Source of the DNA: Anaerolineae bacterium
GTDB taxonomy: Bacteria; Chloroflexota; Anaerolineae; Aggregatilineales; J027
Assembly (NCBI GenBank): GCA_021463865.1
Contig: JAJTXY010000032.1
Coordinates: forward strand, 1 to 47,658
Direction of reading: 5' to 3'
DNA length: 47,658 nucleotides
Shown here: one piece after another, positions 32,537-41,876 of the stretch
How the letters are laid out: each line of letters opens with the position of its first letter
How positions within the stretch are numbered: position 1 is the first letter of the stretch
Made by a program: the position numbers and the translations under genes
The notes under the pieces: model-generated
Databases searched by the model: none
The model's input: only the letters and a program-made list of their open reading frames with translations
What the model was told of the DNA's origin: nothing

Positions 32537-35377
32537 TTACGGTGTGGAAATATTGAACGTATCCACCGCTATCGTCCCATCAATTGGCACAATTTGGAGC
32601 GTGTGGACTTCATCGGTCAGGTAATTGACAACGGTGCTGGCATGACCCGCCGTCGCATTGGTAGCGATAACTGTGCGTACCCCAACATCGTCAATCAACA
32701 CCGTGAATGTACCAAAAGCTGGCCCTTCGAGATAGGCGATTTCGACGGATGTGCCCTCAAATTGCAGGGTCAATGCGCCGGACAGGTCACTGCTAAAGAC
32801 ATAGTGCCCACCACTAGCGGTTGGTGCGGATTGGATTGTCCAACTGCCCTGCTTCGTAACATCCGGGCTTTCGGCTTCGATATGACCTACTAAACCGAGC
32901 GGCGTTTGGGTGGAGGGACTATCACTACCAGCCTCACTTCCACTGCTGCCGCCTGTGCCACCCGTATGTCCTCGCCAATTGACTGCGTTGGTTGGGGTGC
33001 CAATCGGGACACCAACCCGCTGCAAGAGATAGCGGCCTGTGTTCCATTCAAGGTCGTTGCGGCGATAGAACGCCCCGTCTTGATAGAATAGGCCAAAGCT
33101 ATCGAGGCCATTGCCATCCCAGTCGCCCCCCAACACCACCCCATAATCTACTGACGAGGGAGTGCCGATATATTGGGCATAACTGAAGGCTGATTCGACT
33201 GTCGTCGGCGGGACATTTGTCCATGCGATAAACGGCCCGCGCCGCACGGCAATCGAATCCACCCCGTTGCCGTCAAAATCGCCAGCGGTGAATTGGAACG
33301 CTCCACTAAAGCCTTGATTATCGGGCAGCAACACACTGAGCCATTGGAACGTCTTGGGAGGATTGCCACCCGCATTGTCGCAGGTGAAATACAAGGCAAA
33401 CGCCATACCATAGGGTGGGAAATTGGCATTGTCCACGACACCAAAACAGTCACGATTGATGCCAGCATTAAATCGCCCCACTACGGCAGGTTTATTAAAC
33501 AGGCCAAACCAAATGCCATTCCAACTGGTCGTCGAGCCAACCACATTGGTGAAATAGAATACGCCATTCGGTGCATGGACTCCCGGTGACTTTTGCCCGT
33601 TGCCATCCCAATCGCCCATGACCCATTGTCCATTGACGACAGCGGCGGGGGGTGTCGGTGAAAAATTGAGATTAGCGGAGGGGGGTGGGCTATCTTGGAG
33701 CGTGTTGATGAGGCTGGCGGCCTCCGTATTTGGATTAAATACGGCGAGCGTATCCATTGCCAGCGAGGGGGTATATTCAAACGCCCCCATGTCCAGTGCC
33801 CCATCATTATTGCGCACCCGTGCCCCCAGTGTGGCGTGATATTCATTCGTCACTGGCAGGGCCGGACTGAGAATGGGGGTGCCGTTGTTGATGGCGGGTG
33901 ATGTCGGCAACAAATAGAAATTTTCGGCGTTGGCATTGACAAAACCCGTTTGGGCCGGATTGGTGAAGACCGTGACATTGGTATGCCCGACCACCGTTGA
34001 CGCCGGGCCGGGTTGGTTGAGGTGAAAATCGGTGAGGGGGCTACTGTTGCGATTGACGATATTGAGGCCGAGATTCAACTGTCCCCGATAACTCATATAG
34101 CTGATGTTATAACCCGTGCCGACCACATGCACGATATTATTATAGGCGGTGGCATACTGCTCATCGGTTTGGAGCCGGAGCAGCGTTTTGTGGCCGGACG
34201 ACACATGCAGGATAACGGTATTGTTAAAAAAATAGAGCGGCCCTTTGCGATAACAGTCGGTAGGGTCTTGCCCTGTATCCCACCCGCAGGGCTGTGTTCC
34301 CGGTATAGGGGTATCCCCGCCGTTGTCGCCGCCAAAATGTACCGTGCTGCGTCCATTAGCCGAAGAGGTAGGGCGATTAATCAGCACGTTGCCATAGACC
34401 CATGCCGTATGATAATTTGGCTGCTGGCTGAGGACAGGATGGCCGTATTCCGATTCGACCAAATCCACCACAATTGCGCCGCCGTCCACCCAGTTATAGC
34501 GGACAATCGTGCCGGATGAACGGTCTTTGATGTTCGCCCCCATCGAGCCGGGTCGCAGCGCCGAAAAATAGTTGTATTGATAGACCATACCAATGGATTC
34601 GGTATAGGTGTTGTGTTCGCGGTCACGCCCCACCACCCCATTGCCATAAACATAGCTGTATTCGAGGGTTAGGTCGCGGGTGATATTGCCATCATCATCA
34701 GTAGCCGCAAATAAGCCATTACCCGAGCCGCTGATGATACAACCCGTGATGCGGATGTGTTCGCCGCGTTGCACATACACCGCCGCCGCATTGGTGGTGT
34801 AATTCCGCACCGTGCCATTTTTGGCGGTGAAGGTGTAATCCTGATAGGCATTGCGGAAATGCAGCCCCTCCACATAAATGTAGGCAGGCAGCAGGCCGTC
34901 ATCCGCGCCGATAATGGTGAACAGGCCGCGCTGTTGGCTGCCATCATAGTGCGTTTCCATGTTGGCGCTGGTGGTGGCGTTCTGCCCATCAATAATCGGC
35001 AGTTCGCCATTTGGCCCCGGCACACCCACAATACAAACGGGCTGGTTGGCCGTCGCAATCGTATTCACGAACACTTTTTCATAGTAAGGAGTGGCGCGAT
35101 AATGAATGCGCACAATCGAACTGGGTGGCAGACTGCTAAATGGTACGGCCCCTATCGAGGCATACGGTTGACCCGTCCCAACGTTATAGACATTGGCAAA
35201 AATTCCGCCGCAGTTGCTGGGATAGACAGGTGGGTTTGGCGGCGCTTTGGGGGCAGAGATCGGCGGTGCTGCCAGTGCGGTTTGTTGGGGGTGCAAAAAT
35301 GTGGGCGCGATAAAACCTGCGATAATGCTAAAAACGAACAGTAGGGCAAATGCCTTACGGGTATGAAAAAAAGCCAT
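32537..35377 (-). CDS. Large secreted beta-helix protein with FG-GAP repeats and a C-terminal beta-sandwich
   Basis: The 946-aa protein starts with a signal peptide (AFALLFVFSIIAGFIAP). Residues about 55-540 are a right-handed parallel beta-helix like those of pectate lyases and surface polysaccharide-acting proteins (YVQRGEHIRITGCIISGSGN, LEYSYVYGNG, IVRYNWVDGGAI). Next come about four FG-GAP/VCBS-like calcium repeats (DWDGNGQKSPGV, DFDGNGVDSIAV, DWDGNGLDSFGL). The last 130 residues form a beta-sandwich that could bind carbohydrate. No signature of catalytic residues is visible. The ATG at 35377 follows GGAGGGGACTCCA; a longer frame upstream carries no signal and is not used. It is probably an adhesin or polysaccharide-binding surface protein. 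Confidence 0.8.
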   Translation of the reverse strand: MAFFHTRKAFALLFVFSIIAGFIAPTFLHPQQTALAAPPISAPKAPPNPPVYPSNCGGIFANVYNVGTGQPYASIGAVPFSSLPPSSIVRIHYRATPYYEKVFVNTIATANQPVCIVGVPGPNGELPIIDGQNATTSANMETHYDGSQQRGLFTIIGADDGLLPAYIYVEGLHFRNAYQDYTFTAKNGTVRNYTTNAAAVYVQRGEHIRITGCIISGSGNGLFAATDDDGNITRDLTLEYSYVYGNGVVGRDREHNTYTESIGMVYQYNYFSALRPGSMGANIKDRSSGTIVRYNWVDGGAIVVDLVESEYGHPVLSQQPNYHTAWVYGNVLINRPTSSANGRSTVHFGGDNGGDTPIPGTQPCGWDTGQDPTDCYRKGPLYFFNNTVILHVSSGHKTLLRLQTDEQYATAYNNIVHVVGTGYNISYMSYRGQLNLGLNIVNRNSSPLTDFHLNQPGPASTVVGHTNVTVFTNPAQTGFVNANAENFYLLPTSPAINNGTPILSPALPVTNEYHATLGARVRNNDGALDMGAFEYTPSLAMDTLAVFNPNTEAASLINTLQDSPPPSANLNFSPTPPAAVVNGQWVMGDWDGNGQKSPGVHAPNGVFYFTNVVGSTTSWNGIWFGLFNKPAVVGRFNAGINRDCFGVVDNANFPPYGMAFALYFTCDNAGGNPPKTFQWLSVLLPDNQGFSGAFQFTAGDFDGNGVDSIAVRRGPFIAWTNVPPTTVESAFSYAQYIGTPSSVDYGVVLGGDWDGNGLDSFGLFYQDGAFYRRNDLEWNTGRYLLQRVGVPIGTPTNAVNWRGHTGGTGGSSGSEAGSDSPSTQTPLGLVGHIEAESPDVTKQGSWTIQSAPTASGGHYVFSSDLSGALTLQFEGTSVEIAYLEGPAFGTFTVLIDDVGVRTVIATNATAGHASTVVNYLTDEVHTLQIVPIDGTIAVDTFNISTP

Positions 35378-35404
35378 TGGAGTCCCCTCCGAATCATTGA
35401 GCAA

Positions 35405-35692
35405 AACTTAATATACAAGGTTTTTTGTAACCACCTCTTTCCCCTCTCTTTAGTTTAGCGAGAGATTAGCGTTGGTGCTGACAGAATTTACTAACAATGC
35501 AACTATGCCTGTATAATGGCCTTTTGAGCGAAATTCGCGTAATTTCTCATTGGTCGCCGTAGACAGAATTTACACAATTTGACAGGGGCGGTTTTTTGTG
35601 AAAACCCACCCGACATTCCCTATTAAAATCTGCCCCTTTTTACGCTACACTCCCCTGCGAGATATTTACAACCCACGCATAGGGAAACGATA
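35405..35692. other. Divergent intergenic region with a repeated 12-mer and promoter-like boxes
   Basis: This space separates the beta-helix gene (minus) from the epimerase gene (plus). It contains a perfect -10 box TATAAT at 35512-35517 facing the epimerase, with a weak -35. Two copies of GACAGAATTTAC lie on either side of it (see the repeat entry). A TTGACA at 35579-35584 has no matching -10 at the right distance. Confidence 0.45.
35480..35573. repeat. Two direct copies of GACAGAATTTAC
   Basis: Copies lie at 35480-35491 and 35562-35573, 82 bp apart, on either side of a TATAAT box. Two identical 12-mers are unlikely by chance in a 290-bp spacer and could be binding sites for a regulator of either flanking gene. 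Confidence 0.55.
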
Positions 35693-36757
35693 TTGACTAA
35701 GAAAATTCTTGTGACCGGCTCCAGCGGTCTCATCGGTTCAGAAGTCGTCACCCATTTTGATGCCCTCGGCTGGACAGTACATGGTATAGACAACAACATG
35801 CGGGCCGATTTTTTTGGGCCTGCTGGCGATACCCGTTGGAATCAGCGCCGCTTGGAAGCGACCTGTCGCCATTTTCAACATCACGAACTGGATATTCGTA
35901 ATCGGCCTGCCATCGAACAGTGTATCCAAGAATTGCAGCCAGATTTAATCGTTCATGCCGCCGCCCAACCCAGCCATGATTTGGCCGCCACCCGCCCCTT
36001 TGATGATTTTGATGTGAACGCGGTAGGCACGCTCAATTTATTGGAAGCCACCCATCGCCACGCGCCGGATGCCGTATTTGTGCATATGTCCACCAACAAG
36101 GTCTATGGCGACGCGCCGAACGAATTGGCCTTAAACGAACTGGCGACCCGTTGGGATTACGCCGACCCCGCCGACTATAACGGGGTGCGCGAGGATATGC
36201 GGATTGACCAGTCCAAGCATTCTATTTTTGGCGTGTCGAAGGTGTCCGCCGACGTGATGGTGCAGGAATATGGGCGCTACTTTGGCGTGAAAACGTGCTG
36301 TTTGCGCGGGGGGTGCTTGACCGGGCCAAATCATTCGGGTGTGGAACTACATGGCTTTTTGAGTTATCTCATCAAGGTCAATGTGGCAGGCGGTCACTAT
36401 AAAATTTTTGGCTATAAGGGCAAACAGGTGCGCGACAACATCCATGCCCACGATGTCGCCACCTTTATCGAGGCGTTTTATGCCAATCCCCGCCCCGGTG
36501 AAGTCTATAATTTGGGCGGTGGGCGTGGCAACTCGGTCTCGATTTTGGAAGCATTTGACCTCGCTGCGCAACTCAGCGGGCAGAAAATGCGTTATGAGTA
36601 TGTAGATAAAAACCGCGAAGGCGATCATATTTGTTACATCTCCGATTTGGGGAAAATGAAAGCCCATTACCCGAATTGGGACATCACCAAAACCTTGCCG
36701 ATGATTTTTGAGGAAATCTATCGCGGGTGGGTAGAGCGCCTCCGTCAAACTTCGTAG
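35693..36757 (+). CDS. NAD-dependent sugar epimerase (CDP-paratose 2-epimerase-like)
   Basis: The 354-aa enzyme is an extended short-chain dehydrogenase that epimerises a nucleotide sugar, resembling CDP-paratose 2-epimerase (TyvE/RfbE). Features: Rossmann motif TGSSGLIGS (8-16), [10 protein letters not shown], the catalytic-region STNKVYGD (133-140), and SIFGVSK (177-183), where Phe179 sits in the position of the usual YxxxK tyrosine. The start is TTG at 35693 with AGGGA seven bases upstream; no ATG nearby fits. Products would feed surface-glycan synthesis. The exact sugar is not determined by sequence. Confidence 0.85.
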   Translation: MTKKILVTGSSGLIGSEVVTHFDALGWTVHGIDNNMRADFFGPAGDTRWNQRRLEATCRHFQHHELDIRNRPAIEQCIQELQPDLIVHAAAQPSHDLAATRPFDDFDVNAVGTLNLLEATHRHAPDAVFVHMSTNKVYGDAPNELALNELATRWDYADPADYNGVREDMRIDQSKHSIFGVSKVSADVMVQEYGRYFGVKTCCLRGGCLTGPNHSGVELHGFLSYLIKVNVAGGHYKIFGYKGKQVRDNIHAHDVATFIEAFYANPRPGEVYNLGGGRGNSVSILEAFDLAAQLSGQKMRYEYVDKNREGDHICYISDLGKMKAHYPNWDITKTLPMIFEEIYRGWVERLRQTS

Positions 36758-36775
36758 TGTTTATGAGGTAGCCCA

Positions 36776-37567
36776 TTGGAACACCGTCGCTATCCTACCT
36801 TTTTTCTATCCTGTAGTTTAGGCATCTTGGTCGGATTGATGCTGATTGGGGTCGGCATCATCGGCTATTTGCTGTTTGCGATGGATGGTGATGACGATAC
36901 CAGCCGCGAATCGTTGATTACGCCCGCCACCCCGTCGCGGATGCCATTGGGTGTGCCATCGCTGCCCCCGACTGCTACCTTTACCCCTACCCCCACCGTG
37001 ACCCCCACACCAACTCCCATTCCGCCGCAAGCCATTTTTGGGCCAATTCAGCGGCAGGCATGGCTAGAAACCGCCCGTGAACAAGTGGTGTTCCCCGAAC
37101 TGTTTGCCGATGGGGATCGTGGTGTTGTACCGGGGGGGATTTCGTTGAAATACAAAGCCTATTTTGACGTAACGGCGGGCGTAGATTTGACGTTGGTCAC
37201 ACTGGATGACATCCAGATTGAGGGATCAATCGTTACGATCACAATTCCACAGGCCCAAGTTCGGGAATGTATCATCAATTTGGAAAAATCCGAGTTCTAT
37301 GATCGGAATTGCTCACGCGGGCCGGGGTTGGGTGATTGGCCGGGGTGTCGGGGATTGGAAGAGGAACTCGTCCGCAAGGCCCAAGACCGCATTGTGTCCT
37401 ATGATTACGCCAACCTCGTCAACAAAGCCTATAACCAAGCGGCGACGGTCATCGAATCCCTCATTTATAACGTCAGTGGTGTTGAGACGGTCAATATCCG
37501 CCTAAGCGAAGACGAACTCCCCCTCTATTCTGTCGGCGGGACATGCAGCATCTTGGCGGAGCAATAA
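36776..37567 (+). CDS. DUF4230-family membrane-anchored protein
   Basis: The 263-aa protein has one N-terminal membrane helix (about 9-34), a proline/threonine-rich linker (TPTPTVTPTPTPIPP, within about 64-84), and a DUF4230-like extracytoplasmic domain (about 95-255) that shows the family's beta-rich pattern with a KYKAYFDVTAGVDL segment and a C-terminal helix. The start is TTG at 36776 with GAGG upstream. It follows the epimerase gene by 18 bp and may be co-transcribed. Function of DUF4230 is unknown. Confidence 0.8.
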   Translation: MEHRRYPTFFLSCSLGILVGLMLIGVGIIGYLLFAMDGDDDTSRESLITPATPSRMPLGVPSLPPTATFTPTPTVTPTPTPIPPQAIFGPIQRQAWLETAREQVVFPELFADGDRGVVPGGISLKYKAYFDVTAGVDLTLVTLDDIQIEGSIVTITIPQAQVRECIINLEKSEFYDRNCSRGPGLGDWPGCRGLEEELVRKAQDRIVSYDYANLVNKAYNQAATVIESLIYNVSGVETVNIRLSEDELPLYSVGGTCSILAEQ

Positions 37568-37573
37568 CACCAC

Positions 37574-38065
37574 ATGGCGACCCCCTCCGACGTCATTGAA
37601 ATCGAAGGTATTGTAAGCGGATTGCTTGGACAGAAAGCGTGGCGTGTTTGGAAGGGTGTCGGAAGTTTTGTTTTATTTGAATTCGGGAAGCCAATTACCC
37701 GTACCTATAATCTGCCCAGCGGAAAACGATCCTATACACATGGCGAATGGCATCTTTGGGCATACTGCTGTGAGTGGTGGCTTGGAATTGGGTCGGAAGT
37801 TATCGCTACATCTGACGATGACCCTGAATTGATTACATCCCACGTCAAAAAGATGGAAAATGTCGCCCTTGAAGCTATTGAAATAATCGCCCCTCTACTC
37901 GAAACTGCGCTGTGTTTTGAAAATGGCCTAACTTTCCATATTCTGCCGGGTGATTATGCTGAAGATGCTGAGGACTGGATGCTATTTGTACCCAACGATT
38001 ATGTGCTGGTGGTTGGGCCAAATGGCAAATGGATATGTGAATCTTCCTATGAACCGCGACCCTAA
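37574..38065 (+). CDS. Conserved protein of unknown function (AWxVxxGxGSF-type)
   Basis: The 163-aa protein contains AWRVWKGVGSFVLFEFG (res. about 22-38) and HGEWHLWAYCCEWWLG (about 56-71). I recall this pattern from a widespread but unnamed family of small bacterial proteins of unknown function, sometimes encoded next to toxin or immunity genes. Cysteines and a FENGLTFHILP stretch follow. No catalytic motif is visible. It starts 6 bp after the DUF4230 gene with a weak RBS, so coupled expression is likely. The family link is from memory and unchecked. Confidence 0.65.
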   Translation: MATPSDVIEIEGIVSGLLGQKAWRVWKGVGSFVLFEFGKPITRTYNLPSGKRSYTHGEWHLWAYCCEWWLGIGSEVIATSDDDPELITSHVKKMENVALEAIEIIAPLLETALCFENGLTFHILPGDYAEDAEDWMLFVPNDYVLVVGPNGKWICESSYEPRP

Positions 38066-38188
38066 CTTGATACTCTTGAGAAATCCCGTCTCGCGTGCAA
38101 ATGCGACCTTTCATTTCATGGCAGATAATCATCACCCCGTTTGCTAAAATGGCAACGCTATCCATATCACCCAATTGATGGTTATGAA

Positions 38189-39004
38189 ATGAACGAAACC
38201 CATCTCCAAACTGCCCAACGAGTCGCCACCCGTTTTGCCCAACTGTCGGATGTGCAGGCGGTTGCCATTGCGGGTTCGCACATGTCCGGTACGGCGGGGC
38301 CAGATTCCGATATTGATGTCTATATCTACTCCCATGCCGAGATTCCGGTAGAGGTTCGTACCGCGATTGGGGCAGAATTTTCCGACCATGTGGAAATTGT
38401 GGATTATTGGGGGCCGGGGAATGAGTGGGATGACCGCGAAACAGGTGTCCATGCGGACGCGGTTTTCTGGACAGTCGGGTGGATTGAAGACCAACTTGAC
38501 CGGACACTCAATCGGCATCAGGCATGGACGGGCTATACCACCTGTTTCTGGCATACTGTGAGGATTTCGAAAATACTGTTTGACCGCGACGGCTGGTTTG
38601 GTCGCCTTCAGTACATGGCTAATCAACCCTATCCCGATACACTGGTTGGGGCGATTGTGGAACTTAATCGGCCTCTGCTAAGGGGTATTGCCCCGTCTTA
38701 TTTGCACCAATTGGAAAAAGCCGCTGCCCGTCATGATCTGGTCAGCCTCAATCATCGGGCCGCCGCTCTGCTGGCAAGTTATTTTGACATCCTATTCGCC
38801 ATCAATCGTCAGCCACATCCGGGTGAAAAGCGCCTAATCGCCTTTGCCGAGCGGCACTGCCCCAAACGCCCCACTCACCTGCGCCAAGATATTGAGTCAC
38901 TGCTACTGGCGACAGTGCATCTGGAATATTCGATTTCAGATGCCGTCAACCGTTTGGTGGATCATCTCGACGAATTATTGAGGCATGAGGGATTACTAGG
39001 ATAA
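38189..39004 (+). CDS. Nucleotidyltransferase with helical C-terminal domain (DUF4037-like)
   Basis: The 271-aa protein has a polymerase-beta-like nucleotidyltransferase N terminus: GSHMSGTAGPDSDIDVYIYS (res. about 30-49), with the G-S and D-x-D metal motif and a later acidic residue in HADAVFWTV. The C-terminal part is helical, as in DUF4037 and kanamycin-nucleotidyltransferase-like proteins. It would transfer a nucleotide to a small molecule, RNA or protein. I chose the ATG at 38189, which lacks a strong RBS; an alternative TTG 16 codons upstream is less likely. A hairpin terminator follows. Confidence 0.75.
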   Translation: MNETHLQTAQRVATRFAQLSDVQAVAIAGSHMSGTAGPDSDIDVYIYSHAEIPVEVRTAIGAEFSDHVEIVDYWGPGNEWDDRETGVHADAVFWTVGWIEDQLDRTLNRHQAWTGYTTCFWHTVRISKILFDRDGWFGRLQYMANQPYPDTLVGAIVELNRPLLRGIAPSYLHQLEKAAARHDLVSLNHRAAALLASYFDILFAINRQPHPGEKRLIAFAERHCPKRPTHLRQDIESLLLATVHLEYSISDAVNRLVDHLDELLRHEGLLG

Positions 39005-39007
39005 ACG

Positions 39008-39032
39008 AACCCCCACAACACGCAGGGGGGTT
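39008..39032 (+). terminator. Terminator after the nucleotidyltransferase gene
   Basis: AACCCCC (39008-39014) pairs with GGGGGTT (39026-39032) over a 10-11 base loop, just after the stop codon and followed by GCTTTCT. The convergent GH27 gene ends a few bases downstream, so it may also serve the other strand. Confidence 0.65.
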
Positions 39033-39037
39033 GCTTT

Positions 39038-40168
39038 CTAGCGTTCAGGTGTAATCATAACAATCAAGCCGTCATGGGGCGCGACTTCGGAGGTAAAACT
39101 GCGCGTATGCACGCCCAACTCATCCCCCGTCCATAAATTGGTGACACGGCACGGACGACGGTCATGCAAGCCAATCGCTTCCCATGCCATTGGAATCTTT
39201 TGAGTCCGGTTGTCTCCTAAATTGAATAACCCCACCGCGATAGAACCATCCGCCAAGGGCTTGGCCCAGATGTCCATCATCTCCCAAGCATATTCAACCT
39301 GCCCGACCCGATACCCCTGTCGGCCCAACGGGTCTTGATTGACCGCAATCAATCGCCGATTCAGCAGTAGCTCACGTGCCAACGGACTCATGTTGCGGAC
39401 ATCACAGCCAATCATCAAAGGGGCAGCCAGCAGACACCACAACCCAAAATGGCTGCGATATTCGGCATCGGTGCAGCCACCCGCCGCGACATTGCCCTTG
39501 CCGTGCATCCCGATGACCAGCATATCGGGGTCATTCCAACCACCGGGGCCAGCATAAGAATGTTTGCCGACTTGCTGGTGGAAGCCGATTTCCAGAATGG
39601 ATTTCCATGAGTCATCAATATCGCCGGTGGTGCGCCACATATGACCGCCAGTTTCGGCAGCCCATTCCCACGGCTGGTTTCTGCCCCATTCGCAAATGCT
39701 GTACAAAATTGGACGGCCAGTCGCTCGCAGTGCCTGCCCCATGCGTTTATATAGGGTAGGTTGATGGAGATTGGCGGGGATGTAGCAGGCATCATATTTG
39801 AGGAAATCCACTTCCCACTCAGCGAAGGTTTGGGCATCTATTTCTTCATAGCCATAACTCCCCGGCCTACCTGCACAGGTATAGGTCCCGGCACACGAAT
39901 AAATGCCGAACTTCAGCCCTTTGCTATGGGCATAATCCGCGAGGGGTTTGATCCCGTCGGGAAATCGCTCAGTGTCCCATGTAAGTTTGCCGTCCACTCG
40001 TTCAAAGGCCTGCCATGTGTCATCAATCACGATGTATTCGTAACCCACGTCTTTGAGGCCTTCGGTGACAAAGGCATCTATCGTTTCTTTGACGACATCA
40101 GCATGGAGGTCTTTCCAGCCAAACGTATTCCAACTATTCCAACCCATCGGGGGTGTTTGGGCCAACAT
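39038..40168 (-). CDS. GH27 alpha-galactosidase
   Basis: The 376-aa enzyme belongs to glycoside hydrolase family 27 and removes terminal alpha-galactose (or N-acetylgalactosamine) from oligosaccharides. Diagnostic motifs: PPMGWNSWNTFG (6-17), YIVIDDTWQ, nucleophile Asp126 in FLKYDACY, acid/base Asp183 in WRTTGDIDDSW, and GGWNDPDML. There is no signal peptide, so it acts inside on imported sugars. The ATG at 40168 has AAGG upstream. An inverted repeat lies just upstream of the RBS and could be an operator. Confidence 0.95.
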   Translation of the reverse strand: MLAQTPPMGWNSWNTFGWKDLHADVVKETIDAFVTEGLKDVGYEYIVIDDTWQAFERVDGKLTWDTERFPDGIKPLADYAHSKGLKFGIYSCAGTYTCAGRPGSYGYEEIDAQTFAEWEVDFLKYDACYIPANLHQPTLYKRMGQALRATGRPILYSICEWGRNQPWEWAAETGGHMWRTTGDIDDSWKSILEIGFHQQVGKHSYAGPGGWNDPDMLVIGMHGKGNVAAGGCTDAEYRSHFGLWCLLAAPLMIGCDVRNMSPLARELLLNRRLIAVNQDPLGRQGYRVGQVEYAWEMMDIWAKPLADGSIAVGLFNLGDNRTQKIPMAWEAIGLHDRRPCRVTNLWTGDELGVHTRSFTSEVAPHDGLIVMITPER

Positions 40169-40182
40169 ACATTATCTGACCT

Positions 40183-40220
40183 TTCAGGAGATAAGACATG
40201 TCAATCAGAGTGCTCCTGAA
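40183..40220. promoter_or_regulatory. Inverted repeat upstream of the alpha-galactosidase gene
   Basis: TTCAGGAG (40183-40190) and CTCCTGAA (40213-40220) are perfect complements separated by 22 bases, next to the GH27 start. A palindrome GACATGTC (40196-40203) lies between them. Either may be an operator for a sugar-responsive repressor or a leader hairpin. Confidence 0.4.
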
Positions 40221-40276
40221 TTGTACTGAGGATCCCAGATAGGGGGTAGAAATTTGGGGCGTTTGGGCGGGCAGAA

Positions 40277-40648
40277 TTAATCAAAATCAATATCTTTAGC
40301 GGCGATCAGTTGATAGTCGAACCAATACACGATATTGAGCATGTTAGCGATTTCTACCCGATAGATGATTAAATCATTCTGCCAATGATAGACAATATCC
40401 CCCCATTTGAATTTGGCAGGTGGTAGATTGGTATACATCTTAGGTATGGTTCTGAAGTTTTTGAAACCGTTAGTCAAAATGAGAGAATCATTGTCGAAGG
40501 CAACACATTGATAGATAGTCCCATAGCTCAACCAGAAGGGTTGCCTTTTTACCAAGTGTCGCAAATCACAGGTATCTGTTCTTTCTTCGATAAATTCAGG
40601 TTTTGGATTACACAATCCCCACGAGCCAACATATTGAGCCAGTTCCAT
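40277..40648 (-). CDS. 123-aa protein of unknown function
   Basis: The product (MELAQYVGSWGLCNPKPEFI at its start) is rich in aromatic residues and strand-like segments (LSYGTIYQCVAFDNDSL, KWGDIVYHWQNDLIIYRV), with two Cys. It may be a small beta domain. It starts 12 bp after the upstream methyltransferase gene and is likely co-transcribed. I recognise no family. Confidence 0.55.
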   Translation of the reverse strand: MELAQYVGSWGLCNPKPEFIEERTDTCDLRHLVKRQPFWLSYGTIYQCVAFDNDSLILTNGFKNFRTIPKMYTNLPPAKFKWGDIVYHWQNDLIIYRVEIANMLNIVYWFDYQLIAAKDIDFD

Positions 40649-40660
40649 AACCAACCGTGC

Positions 40661-41662
40661 CTATTTTTTCGCCACCAACACCCCCCATTCTAACACCGTC
40701 TCGGCAACAGGCAGGCCATCAATGCGTGTGCCTTCCAAAATATCGCTAATCGGAGTGGGGAGTGCCCTACCCGCACAGCGATTCGCAAATTCGATCTGCC
40801 AGCCTGCTTTTTCAAATAGGGGTAGTGCTGAATCATGCGTCATGAGGTCGGTGAGATGATATTGCGCCAGTGCCACCTGATTTTCGGTATCGTAGGGCGG
40901 GTAAAAATGATGGACAGCGTATATAGCTTTACTGACTATACGATGCAATTCAATTAGCAAATCTTCGGGGGAGGCAATATTGGCAAGGCCGACGTTGCTG
41001 GTCAGGACTGGCACTGCGCCATCTTTGAACGGGGTATAGCGTGCATCAAACGCCAAAAAACTCATGCACTCGGCTAATCCGGCCTGCCCAAAACAGCGCT
41101 GATTGCGTCGCAGCACACGCGGACTGATGTCGGTAACAATCAAGGGCCGATTCAACGATTTCGCCATCTGCTCGACCAGATAGCCCCGCCCGGAGGCCAA
41201 ATCCACAATCGGCCCCGTGCCGTCCGCCAATTCATTCAAAATGTAATCAAACTGACATTGGCTGCATCGTTTGAAATCCGGCGTATACATGCCGTGCATC
41301 GCCACCTGTTCAACCAATTTGGCGGTAGCAAAATGTCCGGCGTCCTCATGCAGCATGGCGCGGAAAAACTGATCCGCCGGGTTGAGAGATTCCAACGGTA
41401 CATCGAGCAGGTGGGTCATTACATCGGGGTGATTTTTGAGATAGCGCACAATGCCACTTTCGGCTTGTTCCCACGCATCTTCGACGGTGGAATCGGGGCG
41501 CACAAATAAGCCAATCCCCTCACGCACCGGATACGTTATCTGGCATTTTTCGCAGGTAGCGTCAGCCGATTCGATGCGCTCCCCCTGCCCCTCGGTGATT
41601 TCCCACGCCAACTCGCCGCGACAAATTGGGCAGGCCAGCAAATCTATCACATAGGATTCCAT
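40661..41662 (-). CDS. SAM-dependent methyltransferase with N-terminal zinc ribbon
   Basis: The 333-aa protein starts with a Trm112-like zinc ribbon (Cys11-x2-Cys14, Cys37-x2-Cys40), followed by a class I methyltransferase domain. The SAM motif is VDLASGRGYLVEQM, the acidic residue after it lies in VTDISPRVL, and a motif near VPVLTSNVGLANI marks the later strand. The zinc ribbon and Rossmann core occur in family members that methylate RNA, proteins or lipids; the substrate is unknown. GAGGATACC precedes the ATG. Confidence 0.85.
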   Translation of the reverse strand: MESYVIDLLACPICRGELAWEITEGQGERIESADATCEKCQITYPVREGIGLFVRPDSTVEDAWEQAESGIVRYLKNHPDVMTHLLDVPLESLNPADQFFRAMLHEDAGHFATAKLVEQVAMHGMYTPDFKRCSQCQFDYILNELADGTGPIVDLASGRGYLVEQMAKSLNRPLIVTDISPRVLRRNQRCFGQAGLAECMSFLAFDARYTPFKDGAVPVLTSNVGLANIASPEDLLIELHRIVSKAIYAVHHFYPPYDTENQVALAQYHLTDLMTHDSALPLFEKAGWQIEFANRCAGRALPTPISDILEGTRIDGLPVAETVLEWGVLVAKK

Positions 41663-41876
41663 AAGGTATCCTCACAAAAACTGATTTTATATGCCAATTA
41701 TTTAAAATATATCACGATTTTTTCAAAAATTTCAATATCACTTTCAATATTTTTAGATCAGCTAAAATTGCGTGACTGCAAAGTCGTATGTATGGCAGGT
41801 CAGCCTGAATCCTACAAAACCTCGTTACCACGCCACCTCGGTGAGACAGGGCTAATCCTAGATTCGGCTAAAGACT

